From Limnobaculum xujianqingii (GTDB lineage: Bacteria; Pseudomonadota; Gammaproteobacteria; Enterobacterales; Enterobacteriaceae): DNA of 64,000 nucleotides. The translations under genes were made by a program, and so were the position numbers. The notes beneath the pieces are model-generated. The model did no database searches, was not told the origin of the DNA, and saw only the letters and a program-made list of their open reading frames with translations. Shown one piece after another: positions 36,660 to 45,884 of the stretch; position 1 is the stretch's first letter, and each line of letters opens with the position of its first letter. Where the stretch lies: contig NZ_JABMLK010000001.1 in the NCBI RefSeq assembly GCF_013394855.1, forward strand, positions 2,747,501 through 2,811,500, in the 5' to 3' direction.

Positions 36660-37776
36660 CGCTAACTCCCGCCAGCGTCACATCAATACCGGTACAAACC
36701 GCCCATTCATAAGGCTCCACGACTCGCTTACCCGGAGTGTTTAATGTCAGGTCATAGACACCAGGTACAGATAGCGTTTTACTGATTTGAGTCGGTACGA
36801 TATCCAGCCCTAAGCGAAGTTTTCTGGCTTCAGTCCAGGCAAAAATGACTTTGTTAGCCGAGTCTAAAGTGGTATCAGCATCTACCGTGCGGTATAAGGT
36901 CAGTTCTGCCGAAATACTGAATTCCACTATCTCCGGTACTTTGACCAATACCTTGTCATTGATAGGTCGTTTTTTCTCGGCATTCAGACGGGTTTCAATA
37001 AGTTGTAATAGCTCAGCCGAAGGGAGACCATCTTTGGTTAATGGATAAACCCAGACCTGACCAGCAGGAATACGCTCATCAATATCAGGCCCAAGGATGA
37101 TGATATCGATAATGGACTGGTGTACAGAGAGTGCATGAAACTTATAGGCCCCATAGCTTCCGGCGCTGGTATAACCCTCAGGAGCCAGAATCATCCGCTC
37201 ACGCAAGGCTTCCGTACTTTCTTCATCATCGCCATTCACCGTGGTACTGATATTACTGACGGATAATCCCGTATTCAGAATACGCTCTGAACGATGAATC
37301 TTTCCGGGTAAATAACCATTACCTGTCTGGCCAGCTTCACTACAGGTTGCGGTAACATCGGCAAACAATGCACCTTTACTGATAGTGATATCGAGGTCAG
37401 TACTGAAGGCCACAGAACCATCATCATTCGTTACACGCGTAAACATAGGAATGAAAATATCCTTTAGTGCTGGGTTCTCCAGTTCGAAACGTAATGTACA
37501 ACGGGCAGGCTGTGCCGATAGTCGAACAACGCCGACTAACTCCGCCAGATAATCAATAATCGGCGCTTCACTGAAGCGGGGGAGCATCTGCTCACCGGTA
37601 TGCTGTACTTTGGCTAAAGCACGAGCTTTAGCGTAAGCAATCACATTAATGAATAGGTGCTCAATTTGTGCGGGATAAAGCTTTTTGCCCGATTTGGATT
37701 CATATCGAGCTATCAGGTCTTGCTCTATGGCCTGAGGGTCAATTTTGACAAACTCAGGTGGTGCCAGTTCGCTCAT
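36652..37776 (-). CDS. Baseplate assembly protein J
   Basis: A 374-aa baseplate J-like protein (Mu gp47/P2 gpJ): DLIARYESKSGKKLYPAQIEHLFINVIAYAKALA-type N-terminus, ATCSEAGQTGNGY, GDDEESTEALRERMILAPEGYTSAGSYGAYKFHA and VWVYPLTKDGLPS. I start at MSELAPPEF, which has AAGGTGG 3 bases upstream; a start 48 bases earlier is unsupported. It overlaps the gpW end by about 20 bases. Confidence 0.92.
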   Translation of the reverse strand: MSELAPPEFVKIDPQAIEQDLIARYESKSGKKLYPAQIEHLFINVIAYAKARALAKVQHTGEQMLPRFSEAPIIDYLAELVGVVRLSAQPARCTLRFELENPALKDIFIPMFTRVTNDDGSVAFSTDLDITISKGALFADVTATCSEAGQTGNGYLPGKIHRSERILNTGLSVSNISTTVNGDDEESTEALRERMILAPEGYTSAGSYGAYKFHALSVHQSIIDIIILGPDIDERIPAGQVWVYPLTKDGLPSAELLQLIETRLNAEKKRPINDKVLVKVPEIVEFSISAELTLYRTVDADTTLDSANKVIFAWTEARKLRLGLDIVPTQISKTLSVPGVYDLTLNTPGKRVVEPYEWAVCTGIDVTLAGVSDE

Positions 37777-38137
37777 ATTCCACCTTGCTCTCTGTTGGGA
37801 CACCATCCGCCACTTTCCAGACAACCCGTACGGCTACCGTGGATTCCTCAATATCAATATTGACCTGGATAACGGTTATCCGGGTTTCCCAGCGCTGAAT
37901 GGCCTCAATGGATTCACGTACCAGGTAAGGTGTGATGATATTGGTTGGCCAGTCCAGATAATGATGGTTGTTTGTGCCAAAATCAGGCCGGTGTGGATCG
38001 CTTCCTTTTGGGGTAAGCAAAATCACCTGTATAGCCTGACCAATATCGGATAACCCCTCAACAACAGAACCAGGATGACCCAGTTCTGGTTGCCAGTGTG
38101 CGGAGGTGATGGTGTTGAGTGTTTTCATACTGGCCAT
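37754..38137 (-). CDS. Baseplate wedge protein W (gp25-like)
   Basis: A 127-aa GPW/gp25-family baseplate protein: SVVEGLSDIGQAIQVILLTPKGSDPHRPDFGTN, then YLVRESIEAIQRWETRITV. The family (P2 gpW, T4 gp25) nucleates tail sheath assembly. There is no separate spike gene (gpV) on its upstream side, unlike P2, which fits a spike fused to the hub protein. Confidence 0.9.
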   Translation of the reverse strand: MASMKTLNTITSAHWQPELGHPGSVVEGLSDIGQAIQVILLTPKGSDPHRPDFGTNNHHYLDWPTNIITPYLVRESIEAIQRWETRITVIQVNIDIEESTVAVRVVWKVADGVPTESKVEYERTGTT

Positions 38138-38173
38138 GATAGCCAGTTGGGGAAATACTGATTTTAATGAAGG

Positions 38174-39289
38174 TTAAAAAGATTTTTGGGGTGGGCCGCT
38201 GTCATCATTACCCTGTTTAACACCGGAATGAGGATGTGTTGTCAGCGAAATACCATTAGCAATAACATCACCGGTGGCTTCTATCTTTCCGTTAACAGCC
38301 AGGTTCCCATTCAGTGTTGTCCCTTCGCTGGCATGAATTAAGTAATCCCCGTTTAACTCGCCACCGGCTTCCAGCGTGATGGTATTACCGCTGAGATAGG
38401 ACGGATTACCCATCAAATCAATATTCCCCGTGGTTCTTTCGCGGTTTGCCTTGGCCAGTTCAGCTTGTGCTTTCGCCGTAGCGACTTCAGGCGATGATGA
38501 ACGACTGGTGGTTTTAATCGTATCCGGGCTGGTTGTCGATTTACTGACGCTGGAATCTTTAGCCGTCATCCCTTCGTTTTTGACATCATAGATAACGGTT
38601 TTTTTGGTGGCCGGGTCGTGAGATTTGACCTCCACGGCTTTAGGAACCTGCTTAATCTGATCGCGGATCTGACCACCAGAGATATCCGTTAATTTAAAGG
38701 TGACAACACTGGCTAGAAGGGATAATTCTGAGATGGCATGAAATACCAACTTATCCCCGTCAATCTTAAAGGCATAGTCGTATTCATCTGCCAGCTTCTT
38801 CAAAAACTCAATATCAGATTCTTGCTGAGTTAAGCGATCCAGTGCGATAGGTTCAATCGCACCCACCAAAGTGAGTCCCTGACGATCGGCAATTTGCTTG
38901 GCTACCTTATCCAGCGTCATGTTTTCATAAGCATGGGCGGCTTTTGTTCTCACCGAGTTTTTTATACCAACAGCCTGGGCGGTAATGGTCACCGTACTGG
39001 GCGAAAACTGAAAGTTAATATCCACAATCTCAAAAACACCTATCTGACGGCGCTCTTCCCCCAGCCAGCCCAGTTGGAACGTCAACTCATCCCCCTGGCC
39101 CGGATACCATTCGCCATACCAACGGCCATCAATATTTTCCAATTCAATGGCGAGTTCATCAGACTGGCCACTGAGATAGTCGGTATAGCTAATGGATAAC
39201 AGATAGTCAGCCAGCTCATTACTGATATCGTTTTTCTCATATAACAAACGATAATCAGAGACTGGGACAAGAGATTTAATTACTTCCAT
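38174..39289 (-). CDS. Baseplate hub protein D with C-terminal spike-like tip
   Basis: 371 aa. Residues 1-250 match phage late control gene D/hub proteins (SDELAIELENIDGRWYGEWYPGQGDEL, VGIKNSVRTKAAHAYENMTLDKVAKQIADRQGL, DIEFLKKLADEYDYAFKI). After a Ser/Thr linker, the last ~95 residues read like a membrane-piercing spike: short repeats (LSGNTITLEAGGEL, LNGNLAVNGKIEATGDVIANG) and an HPH motif at 352-354 in SLTTHPHSG, the type of metal-binding tip seen in gpV/gp45 spikes. No independent gpV gene exists nearby. Confidence 0.87.
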   Translation of the reverse strand: MEVIKSLVPVSDYRLLYEKNDISNELADYLLSISYTDYLSGQSDELAIELENIDGRWYGEWYPGQGDELTFQLGWLGEERRQIGVFEIVDINFQFSPSTVTITAQAVGIKNSVRTKAAHAYENMTLDKVAKQIADRQGLTLVGAIEPIALDRLTQQESDIEFLKKLADEYDYAFKIDGDKLVFHAISELSLLASVVTFKLTDISGGQIRDQIKQVPKAVEVKSHDPATKKTVIYDVKNEGMTAKDSSVSKSTTSPDTIKTTSRSSSPEVATAKAQAELAKANRERTTGNIDLMGNPSYLSGNTITLEAGGELNGDYLIHASEGTTLNGNLAVNGKIEATGDVIANGISLTTHPHSGVKQGNDDSGPPQKSF

Positions 39290-39492
39290 GGCGGTGTTCC
39301 TGCTGAAGTGGGTTGAATGTCCAGTAAAGGAATGGCAATCGTTAGCCCGGCTTCAAACGTGGCCGTGATGGCCACATGAGGATTAGCGGCAATAATCTGG
39401 GGGTAAAGATAACTATCACCATAATACCGATGGGCCAGCTGATCCCAACGTTCACCGTCTTTAGTGATATGAAACCGGTATAGCTGGCTCAT
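39280..39492 (-). CDS. Tail protein X (LysM-like)
   Basis: 70 aa, P2 gpX family: HITKDGERWDQLAHRYYGDSYLYPQIIAANPHVA plus AIPLLD, a small LysM-type domain. Such proteins link the hub to the tail tube or bind peptidoglycan. Overlaps gpD by 10 and gpU by 4 bases. Confidence 0.88.
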   Translation of the reverse strand: MSQLYRFHITKDGERWDQLAHRYYGDSYLYPQIIAANPHVAITATFEAGLTIAIPLLDIQPTSAGTPPWK

Positions 39493-40352
39493 GATAAGAT
39501 TCTCCTGGTGGCCACACCCACACTTAACACCAGAGCGTTATGGCTGGCACTGTTTAAAGCTTCAGAAGCATTTCCCATACAACCCGCGGCGGCATCAACC
39601 CTTTCCATCACTGAGCCCAGGCTATTGTCTTTCAGATAATCCACCGCCTGACGAACCTCATTCAGTGCCTGACCTCCGGCATCAATCAGTTCCTGACCTT
39701 CCAGTAATACCCCGGATAACGAAGACAATTGCTCCAGAGGGCCAATAGCCTGACCGGCAATGGAAGACAGCTCAGCGACAGCACCCAGCACAGAAAGCGG
39801 GTTTTCTTTGATTTCATGGTAGGCATCAATACCGGCATTAATCACGTTCATGGCTGTTTTGGCATAACCTACCGCCTGTTGAGCCATGTTTTTTAAGTTG
39901 GTACCTGTTTTGGCATCAACATAGGTCAGCAACGAATCCAGTAAGCCCTCGCCGGATAAGGGCCGGGTAAACTCTCCGGTGTATTCTTTCAGGGTCAAGG
40001 TGACGGTAGCAGAACGGGTGCGGCCTCCCGCCGTTGTGGTATTTACGTTGGTATCCAGGTTAGTAATAACGTGGGGGCCTTTATATTCACCATCCCCCAT
40101 GACCAGTGCCATGGGTTCATGCCGGGCTTTGGCTTCACGTAATAAACGTAACTGGGTTTCTGTTTTTACCAGGTGGTTATGAAAGAGAACTTCCAGGGTG
40201 ATTTCATCCAGTTCATCCCCCATAAATTCCAGTTTGGGTTTTCCCTGAATAAGCGAGTGCTCAGCCCAGGATGTCGCAGAACGCTGACCATAGGAATGGG
40301 GGTTGCTTACAATATCAAACGAGAAATTACCTAAAATAGCCCACTGTTTCAT
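39489..40352 (-). CDS. Tail protein U
   Basis: 287 aa. The N-terminal 130 residues match the P2 gpU tail terminator/baseplate family (AILGNFSFDIVSNPHSYGQRSATSWAEHSLIQGKPKLEFMGDELDEITLEVLF, ALVMGDGEYKGPHVITNLDT). The C-terminal half is helical and Ala/Leu-rich with no recognised domain. It overlaps the tape measure stop by 4 bases. Confidence 0.86.
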   Translation of the reverse strand: MKQWAILGNFSFDIVSNPHSYGQRSATSWAEHSLIQGKPKLEFMGDELDEITLEVLFHNHLVKTETQLRLLREAKARHEPMALVMGDGEYKGPHVITNLDTNVNTTTAGGRTRSATVTLTLKEYTGEFTRPLSGEGLLDSLLTYVDAKTGTNLKNMAQQAVGYAKTAMNVINAGIDAYHEIKENPLSVLGAVAELSSIAGQAIGPLEQLSSLSGVLLEGQELIDAGGQALNEVRQAVDYLKDNSLGSVMERVDAAAGCMGNASEALNSASHNALVLSVGVATRRILS

Positions 40353-43108
40353 TTATCAATTCCCTTATAGGCGCTTCGGTTGGTCCGGTGTTCATACTCT
40401 TTCATCAGGCGCTCAAACTCGCTAAAGCTCATTCTTAATGCACGATTTACTTCAGCGGCCACATCAGAACCGCCTTTAACTGTAATTTGAGGGGCATAAG
40501 TTACAACCATCCCTGACGGCTGATTAGAAAACTGTTGGGCGCGGATGGCATCCTGACCTGGTGGCTGAATATTGGGGACATGGTTATTTAACAGGTTCGG
40601 CGGGACTATTGACGGGCTGGCCAGTTTGATATCCGTAGCTGAAGCCAGGTCTAATGCCGCTTTACCTACAAGCCCGGATTGGTTATTGATACCAATAGCG
40701 GCACCTTCAGAAATATTTTCACCAAAACCAATAAACACTCGACTGGGGGAATTAATGCCTAACTGCTCTTTAAACCAGCCGCTGACAGAGCTTCCCACAT
40801 TCATGATGGATTCTTTAACAGCGGTGGCCTTACTGGTAATCCCGTTAATCAGGCCGTCCAGAATGGCCTGGCCCATTGACGTAAACGAGGTGGGTAACTC
40901 CACACCAAACCAGTTCAATACACTGCTGAAGATGTTCTTGAAAATAGACAGTGGTGACCAGGCGGTAATATTGTCTGAGGCGTTTTGAATACCGGTACTG
41001 ACAGAGCCGGTGATAGTGTCCCAGGTGCTACCAAACCATCCGGTCACACCACTCCAGGCGTTTTTAATTGTCTCCATCGGTGACCAGGCAAACCCATTTT
41101 TAATACCGTCTGTTACCCAGCCAATGAGCTTTAACGTCGTCTTCAGCGGTATCAGAAGAATGTTAATGGCCTGACCGATAACCCGGCCAAATGATTTACC
41201 GGCATTTTTCGCACCTTCAAGTTCTTCAGCCGTAGAGTTTACCGGTTCAAGGAGTTTAGTGACCCAATCCCAGGCTTGTGAAATCCATCCCACTAAGGGT
41301 TGAAATAACTCACCAACTGGGCCAAACACTTCACTGAACACCGCACTAATCGGCTCAACGGCCTCCGCGATACCTTCAAATACACCACTGAAGAACGCCT
41401 TGATAGGTTGCCAGTATTTATAGATAAGTAAGGCAGCAACAGCAATACCACCAATCACCAATCCAATGGGGCTTAAAAACATCATACGGCCCACGCTGGC
41501 GAAGACTTTACCCAGGGTGGTAACAGAGGCAGCGATACCAGGGAAAACCGTACTAAACTTGCTGCCAGTAGCGGAGCCCAGCAACATCTTAGCCCGGAAT
41601 AGCTCCAGTTTGGCGCTGCTGTTTTTCAGGGCAACATTGAGCGCGGCCATGGGGGATTTGATAAAGAAATTCATACCCCAGGACGCGCCCAGAGTAGCCA
41701 CTTTCAAACCCACTATTGCTGTGGCCGCACCCACTAACCCCACCACCAGTTTAGGGTTGGCCGCAATCCATTCTGTAATATTACCGAGGATAGGCTGAAC
41801 GGTATCGACCAGTTGTAATACCGGCGGTAATAACGCATCACCGACAGTAATTGAGAGTTCTTTAAGGGTATTTCCCAGAGATTTAAATTTTTCAATGGGT
41901 GAGTCCATTCGTAAATCGGCGGTTTTCTGAAGGGTGTCAGTAGACTCCCCACTGGATTTACCTCCTTCACGGATACGGTCAAACTCGTCTTTATTCTGGC
42001 GATAACCCAGCACCATATTGATTTGGTTACTGTCCTTAAAGATTTCAGACAGGCCAAACTTCTCCATTAACTCAGCTTGCTTCTCAATATTCCCTTTGTA
42101 CTTGTTCATCTCCGCCATACCCGCAGTTCCCAGTCGCTTTTCAAGGAATCCACTGGCAATCTGCATACTGGCTTCAAATTCGCTGTAACCATCTGCCACG
42201 GCTTTTTTCATGGAAGCCTGGTAATCAAACTCCTTATTAGGATCAATGGTTTTATAGGCACTGGAAAAGGCTGCGGCGCGTTTGTCGGTATTCATCTCTG
42301 ACAGCCAGCCCTTAAGACCAGACATCGCGTTTTCAGCGCCCATGATGCCATCGCCAATCTGTAAAGTGGCGGCAATATCCCCTAACGAATCCAGACCCAA
42401 CTTGTTCTTTTTGATTTCGTCACCGAGCTGGCCAATGGCGTTAAACATATTGGCCATGCCATAGCCGCCTTGTTGACCTGACCAGATAAGCTGATCCAAT
42501 GCCTGGCGCATCTGTTCTTCGCTGCCAACCCCCATATCACGCAAGGCCAGAAATGACGCAGCCCCTTCAACCAGTTGGCCAACACCAAGAGAAAGCTCCA
42601 TATGGTCTTGCGTTGTGCCTTTACGTTTAATGGTGTCCCGGATGATTTGACCAATTCGGGCCTCATCTTCAGCGGAGAGACTGCCCTTAATCCGGGCATC
42701 ACGTAAACTGTCCTGAAAGTTAGCACTGCGGCCCACACTCTCCCGGACTAATCTGGCATTCGCCCAGGCGGTGGCTGTTGTACCCATCATTTCGCCGCCT
42801 AACGCCTGACGCTGGTCTCCCAGGGCTTTTTGTTTGGCCATGGCCGCGTTAAGGCTGTTTTGTTTGGCTTTCAGGCGGTCTAGCGACTGACCCAGGCGCT
42901 CATAGTGGTTACGGAGCTGTTGAAGATTTCGGGTAGGATGCGATAAAGCCCGGCTCATTATCTGACCCAGGCGTTGTTGCCGTTGTGAAAGGAGTTCAGT
43001 GGTGCGACCAAGACGGCTGACCGTTGAGCTGGCGTTGCCGAAAACAGAAGTAAAGGCGTTATCCAGCACAGCCCCCAGTCGTAACCCAACAGAGATTGTA
43101 TTACTCAT
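40349..43108 (-). CDS. Tail tape measure protein
   Basis: 919 aa, TP901-1-type phage tail tape measure. Helical N-terminus with coiled coil (LRNHYERLGQSLDRLKAKQNSLNAAMAKQKAL), core GMANMFNAIGQLGDEIKKNKLGLDSLGDIAATLQ, and central hydrophobic segments (~450-560: VGLVGAATAIVGLKVATLG, IGLVIGGIAVAALLIY). Trp-rich SPLSIFKNIFSSVLNWFG repeats follow, then GINSPSRVFIGFGENISEGAAIGI. Sets tail length; its size predicts a tail of roughly 120-140 nm by the usual ~1.5 angstrom per residue. Confidence 0.92.
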   Translation of the reverse strand: MSNTISVGLRLGAVLDNAFTSVFGNASSTVSRLGRTTELLSQRQQRLGQIMSRALSHPTRNLQQLRNHYERLGQSLDRLKAKQNSLNAAMAKQKALGDQRQALGGEMMGTTATAWANARLVRESVGRSANFQDSLRDARIKGSLSAEDEARIGQIIRDTIKRKGTTQDHMELSLGVGQLVEGAASFLALRDMGVGSEEQMRQALDQLIWSGQQGGYGMANMFNAIGQLGDEIKKNKLGLDSLGDIAATLQIGDGIMGAENAMSGLKGWLSEMNTDKRAAAFSSAYKTIDPNKEFDYQASMKKAVADGYSEFEASMQIASGFLEKRLGTAGMAEMNKYKGNIEKQAELMEKFGLSEIFKDSNQINMVLGYRQNKDEFDRIREGGKSSGESTDTLQKTADLRMDSPIEKFKSLGNTLKELSITVGDALLPPVLQLVDTVQPILGNITEWIAANPKLVVGLVGAATAIVGLKVATLGASWGMNFFIKSPMAALNVALKNSSAKLELFRAKMLLGSATGSKFSTVFPGIAASVTTLGKVFASVGRMMFLSPIGLVIGGIAVAALLIYKYWQPIKAFFSGVFEGIAEAVEPISAVFSEVFGPVGELFQPLVGWISQAWDWVTKLLEPVNSTAEELEGAKNAGKSFGRVIGQAINILLIPLKTTLKLIGWVTDGIKNGFAWSPMETIKNAWSGVTGWFGSTWDTITGSVSTGIQNASDNITAWSPLSIFKNIFSSVLNWFGVELPTSFTSMGQAILDGLINGITSKATAVKESIMNVGSSVSGWFKEQLGINSPSRVFIGFGENISEGAAIGINNQSGLVGKAALDLASATDIKLASPSIVPPNLLNNHVPNIQPPGQDAIRAQQFSNQPSGMVVTYAPQITVKGGSDVAAEVNRALRMSFSEFERLMKEYEHRTNRSAYKGIDK

Positions 43109-43122
43109 AACGCCCCACTCTT

Positions 43123-43332
43123 TTATCCCTTTGTTGCTGCTATACGCTGGTTATTTCGTTCCTGTGCAAGTTCAAACCAGCGCCAGTACTCATCGACAAA
43201 ACTCAGGTTGTCGATATCGGAGGGTGAAAATTTGAACTCCAGTGCCAACCACTCATCAACCGCCTGTAAGTTTTCAGGACTGGTCGGCAGGTTCTCCACA
43301 TAGACGGCGAAAGGTTTTTGATACCTCCGCAC
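43123..43332 (-). CDS. Tail assembly chaperone E' (frameshift extension)
   Basis: 69-aa frame in the +1 (equivalently -2) register relative to gpE, overlapping its 3' end. The core ENLQAVDEWLALEFKFSPSDIDNLSFVDEYWRWFELAQERNNQR matches the small P2 gpE'-type product (W-W-F core), normally made as an E-E' fusion by programmed frameshifting. The apparent GTG start is probably not used. The shared overlap contains TCAAAAACC (43313-43321), where a +1 slip AAA to AAA would be favourable. Confidence 0.75.
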   Translation of the reverse strand: MRRYQKPFAVYVENLPTSPENLQAVDEWLALEFKFSPSDIDNLSFVDEYWRWFELAQERNNQRIAATKG

Positions 43333-43561
43333 TGTCAGCCAGTGTGAGTTGGTCGATATCTTCCATCGTTAAACCGGTGAGCAACGAAAATAAAAAGGTT
43401 TCAGATTCAACCTGGTCTTTACTGTATCGCTGGGCTTCTTTCATATCTTTTCGACGTGGGACACGCATGGTTAGCTTAGTGAGCGTCTCGCCGGTTCCCA
43501 GCGTCAGAGGTTCTAATAAAGGGATATCAGTATTGACAAGGAAATTGGTGTTCTTGGACAT
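43274..43561 (-). CDS. Tail assembly chaperone E
   Basis: 95 aa matching the Mu gp41/P2 gpE family of phage tail assembly proteins (DIPLLEPLTLGTGETLTKLTMRVPRRKDMKEAQ, FLFSLLTGLTMEDIDQLTLADSAEVSKTFRRL). It sits between the tail tube and tape measure genes and overlaps E' by 59 bases in another frame, the classical position of the frameshifted chaperone that coats the tape measure during assembly. Confidence 0.87.
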   Translation of the reverse strand: MSKNTNFLVNTDIPLLEPLTLGTGETLTKLTMRVPRRKDMKEAQRYSKDQVESETFLFSLLTGLTMEDIDQLTLADSAEVSKTFRRLCGEPADQS

Positions 43562-43703
43562 TTTGGGGCTCCCGATGATTTAAAAAATTCGTGAGCCTTC
43601 ATTCTCTAGATGATGAGTGGAAAGGGATTTTAGCGAAGGTTAAAGAAATACCCGGCAACACATGTTACCGGGTATGATGAAAACAGAATGTAAAGGACGT
43701 TAA

Positions 43704-44225
43704 TTATTGCCCGATGTTGGAACGGTATTTTGCCATCTGGTCTTTACCGTCCACCCGGTAGATATTTGACAGAACATCCAGCATCACGGTTTCTTTTCCG
43801 TTCACCAGTTGCCGAATGGATGTTGCGCTAAACGGCGTCTCAAACTTTGTGGATTCCCGTGGTTTGTAACTACCGAGCTGATATTCTTTGAATGTCACCG
43901 TCATCAGTGTAACAAGTGGTAACTCATCAATCCGCCCCTGGCTGGTATGCACGTTAATACTGCTACGGCATTGCAGCGAAATGGAGGTAAAGGGTGTGGC
44001 TATTTTAGAGACCGCATCCTGGTATAACGAGTTCCAGATAATCTTCCCTTCGATTTTTTCAAAACCGTCCGGCAGTTCAACAACACCGATTAATCCCAGT
44101 CCGTTAAAATCAGACATCACGGTTTTAAGGCTGCCTAAGTCAACTTCTTCTGCTTTTGCCAGATAGCTGTTCCCGTCCAGGTATACACCCGCATTATTGA
44201 TTCTGTGTACTTGAAGACCTGCCAT
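43704..44225 (-). CDS. Major tail tube protein FII
   Basis: 173 aa, P2 FII family: HRINNAGVYLDGNSYLAKAEEVDLG, GLIGVVELPDGFEKIEGKIIWNS and VTLMTVTFKEYQLGSYKPRESTKFETPF...YRVDGKD. Forms the inner tube of the contractile tail. It follows the sheath gene after 2 bases. Confidence 0.93.
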   Translation of the reverse strand: MAGLQVHRINNAGVYLDGNSYLAKAEEVDLGSLKTVMSDFNGLGLIGVVELPDGFEKIEGKIIWNSLYQDAVSKIATPFTSISLQCRSSINVHTSQGRIDELPLVTLMTVTFKEYQLGSYKPRESTKFETPFSATSIRQLVNGKETVMLDVLSNIYRVDGKDQMAKYRSNIGQ

Positions 44226-44227
44226 GA

Positions 44228-45649
44228 TTAGTTACCTCCTTTCAGGGTGGCCAGGTACTCACCGGTAATTTCGGATTCATAGGTGATCCGTTCCATCGGT
44301 GGGGGTGGCGTTAATTTATACTGGAACAGAGCATGCCCCAGCTCTAATTCAGTTTGAGGGTTACGCTCAGGGTCATACCAGCATTCACCACCTAACAGCG
44401 CACCATCACCAATCAGCTTTCTCAGAAACTGGTTAACCGACTCCACAATGGCATCAATGACCGCCTGAGTAATGGGCATATCGACAAACTGAAGGGAGGA
44501 ATAGCGGATACTCTCATCCACAATGTCTTTCACCCGGCGAACGGAAATGAAGTTCTTCATATGCGTTACTGATGGCCAGGCGGCAGAACGGTTCCCCCAG
44601 GAACGTAAACCGGTACCAAAGCTGTTGAATACCGTTACAATCCCGTTTTCATTAAGCAGATTGACTTCACTGTTAGGGTCGTCAATACGCGCAGATAACG
44701 AACGTTCAGAGCCCACAATGCCTTTAAACTCCGTATTGGACGGACTCCACCAGTAACCGCGCTCAAGGTCTTTCGCCGCCATTAATCCGGCCAGACGCTG
44801 AGACATAGGCTCAAGTTGGATACTGTCCGTGGCAGAGTCGTAAACCTTCAGGTGTGGATAACACAAAATGGCGCGTTCGCTGGAGGTGGCAAAGTTAATG
44901 GTACCCATCGGGCCGCGACCATTGATAGCCTGACTCGGTGTTGTTCCTACAGGGGCGTCTATCAGCGCCATGGCACCGTATTTATTGGCCGCAGAAATCA
45001 GTTCGGTACTGACGCTGTTTAACGTGCTGAAGCCTGGAGCTATCAACAGCTTGGCAAAGAAACCATAAAGGTTATAGGCATCTTCCAGCGCATTGATACC
45101 CGAACGGTAGCCAGCAGCATCAATGGCCCCAATAATATCTGCCGGGGTGACCTTAGACGGGTCGGCATAGATATATTCCACGGTAACCGTTGCCTTTGCC
45201 GGAATAGCGCTGGTAGTCAGGCGAACCAACTCCCCGGTAACCAGGTTAAGGGTATAGTCCGTATCCTGAACATAGGTGGTCTCTGCCGTTTTCACTTTGG
45301 CAGAGATAATGGCGGCATGGGGTAACATAGCCCGATTATTGATACCAAACGTTACGTTAATACCCGTTGCTTCCGTTTGATGGATTTCCGGGTTAAGCAC
45401 GTTAATCACCAGAACCGTACCGGCACCATGATCGTAAATGGCCTTAAGGGCTTTAGGGATAGAAAAACCACTTAGACGCGGCCCAAATTGAGCACCGGCA
45501 TTTTCAGACGGGCATAACGTTAGTTCATTAATCGGGCCAGTTGGCGCGGTTCCGATTAATCCAATAACGGCGGATTTTACCGCCCGAATAGCCCGTGGCC
45601 CGTACTCAACCTCAAGGGTTTCAGCGCCGTGTAAAAAGTTAGCGGCCAT
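44228..45649 (-). CDS. Tail sheath protein FI
   Basis: A 473-aa contractile sheath protein: FLHGAETLEVEYGPRAIRAVKSAVIGLIGTAP, ILIAPGFST-like segment, MALIDAPVGTTPSQAI, the C-terminal WGNRSAAWPSVTHMKNFISVRRVKDIVDESIRYSSLQFVD and GGECWYDPERNPQTEL. I start at MAANFLHGAE because AAGGAG lies about 10 bases upstream. Its presence shows a myovirus-type tail. Confidence 0.95.
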   Translation of the reverse strand: MAANFLHGAETLEVEYGPRAIRAVKSAVIGLIGTAPTGPINELTLCPSENAGAQFGPRLSGFSIPKALKAIYDHGAGTVLVINVLNPEIHQTEATGINVTFGINNRAMLPHAAIISAKVKTAETTYVQDTDYTLNLVTGELVRLTTSAIPAKATVTVEYIYADPSKVTPADIIGAIDAAGYRSGINALEDAYNLYGFFAKLLIAPGFSTLNSVSTELISAANKYGAMALIDAPVGTTPSQAINGRGPMGTINFATSSERAILCYPHLKVYDSATDSIQLEPMSQRLAGLMAAKDLERGYWWSPSNTEFKGIVGSERSLSARIDDPNSEVNLLNENGIVTVFNSFGTGLRSWGNRSAAWPSVTHMKNFISVRRVKDIVDESIRYSSLQFVDMPITQAVIDAIVESVNQFLRKLIGDGALLGGECWYDPERNPQTELELGHALFQYKLTPPPPMERITYESEITGEYLATLKGGN

Positions 45650-45884
45650 CGTCTTTTTGCTCCTTGGCTTTCGCATCGACTTTAACCGTCTTTGCGATAG
45701 TTAGCGGGGGCGTTAACAGCTTTTGAGCCAGTAACGCTTCGGTATAGTCATGCTTTTCAGGCAGGGAAACTTCACGACCTGGATAGAGCACAACCTCCAG
45801 TTCTTTCTCTTCCTGATTCTGGCCAACGGTACGTATCGTTACGCTGCTTTGTGGCCCGTGATAGAGATAGGGAATTAATTTCAT
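45639..45884 (-). CDS. Small phage protein between gp37-like and sheath genes
   Basis: 81 aa, charged. It overlaps the previous gene by 4 and the sheath start by 11 bases, so it is certainly part of the operon. By position it corresponds to the small Mu gp38 (DUF2635-like) product; the PYLYHGP...LYPGREVSLPEKHDYTEALLAQKLL pattern is compatible but not decisive. Confidence 0.7.
   Translation of the reverse strand: MKLIPYLYHGPQSSVTIRTVGQNQEEKELEVVLYPGREVSLPEKHDYTEALLAQKLLTPPLTIAKTVKVDAKAKEQKDDGR

Noticed and set aside
43274..43332. A -1 slippery heptamer in gene E
   Set aside because: The register of E' relative to E is +1/-2, so a classical X-XXY-YYZ -1 site would not give the fusion, and none is present in the overlap.
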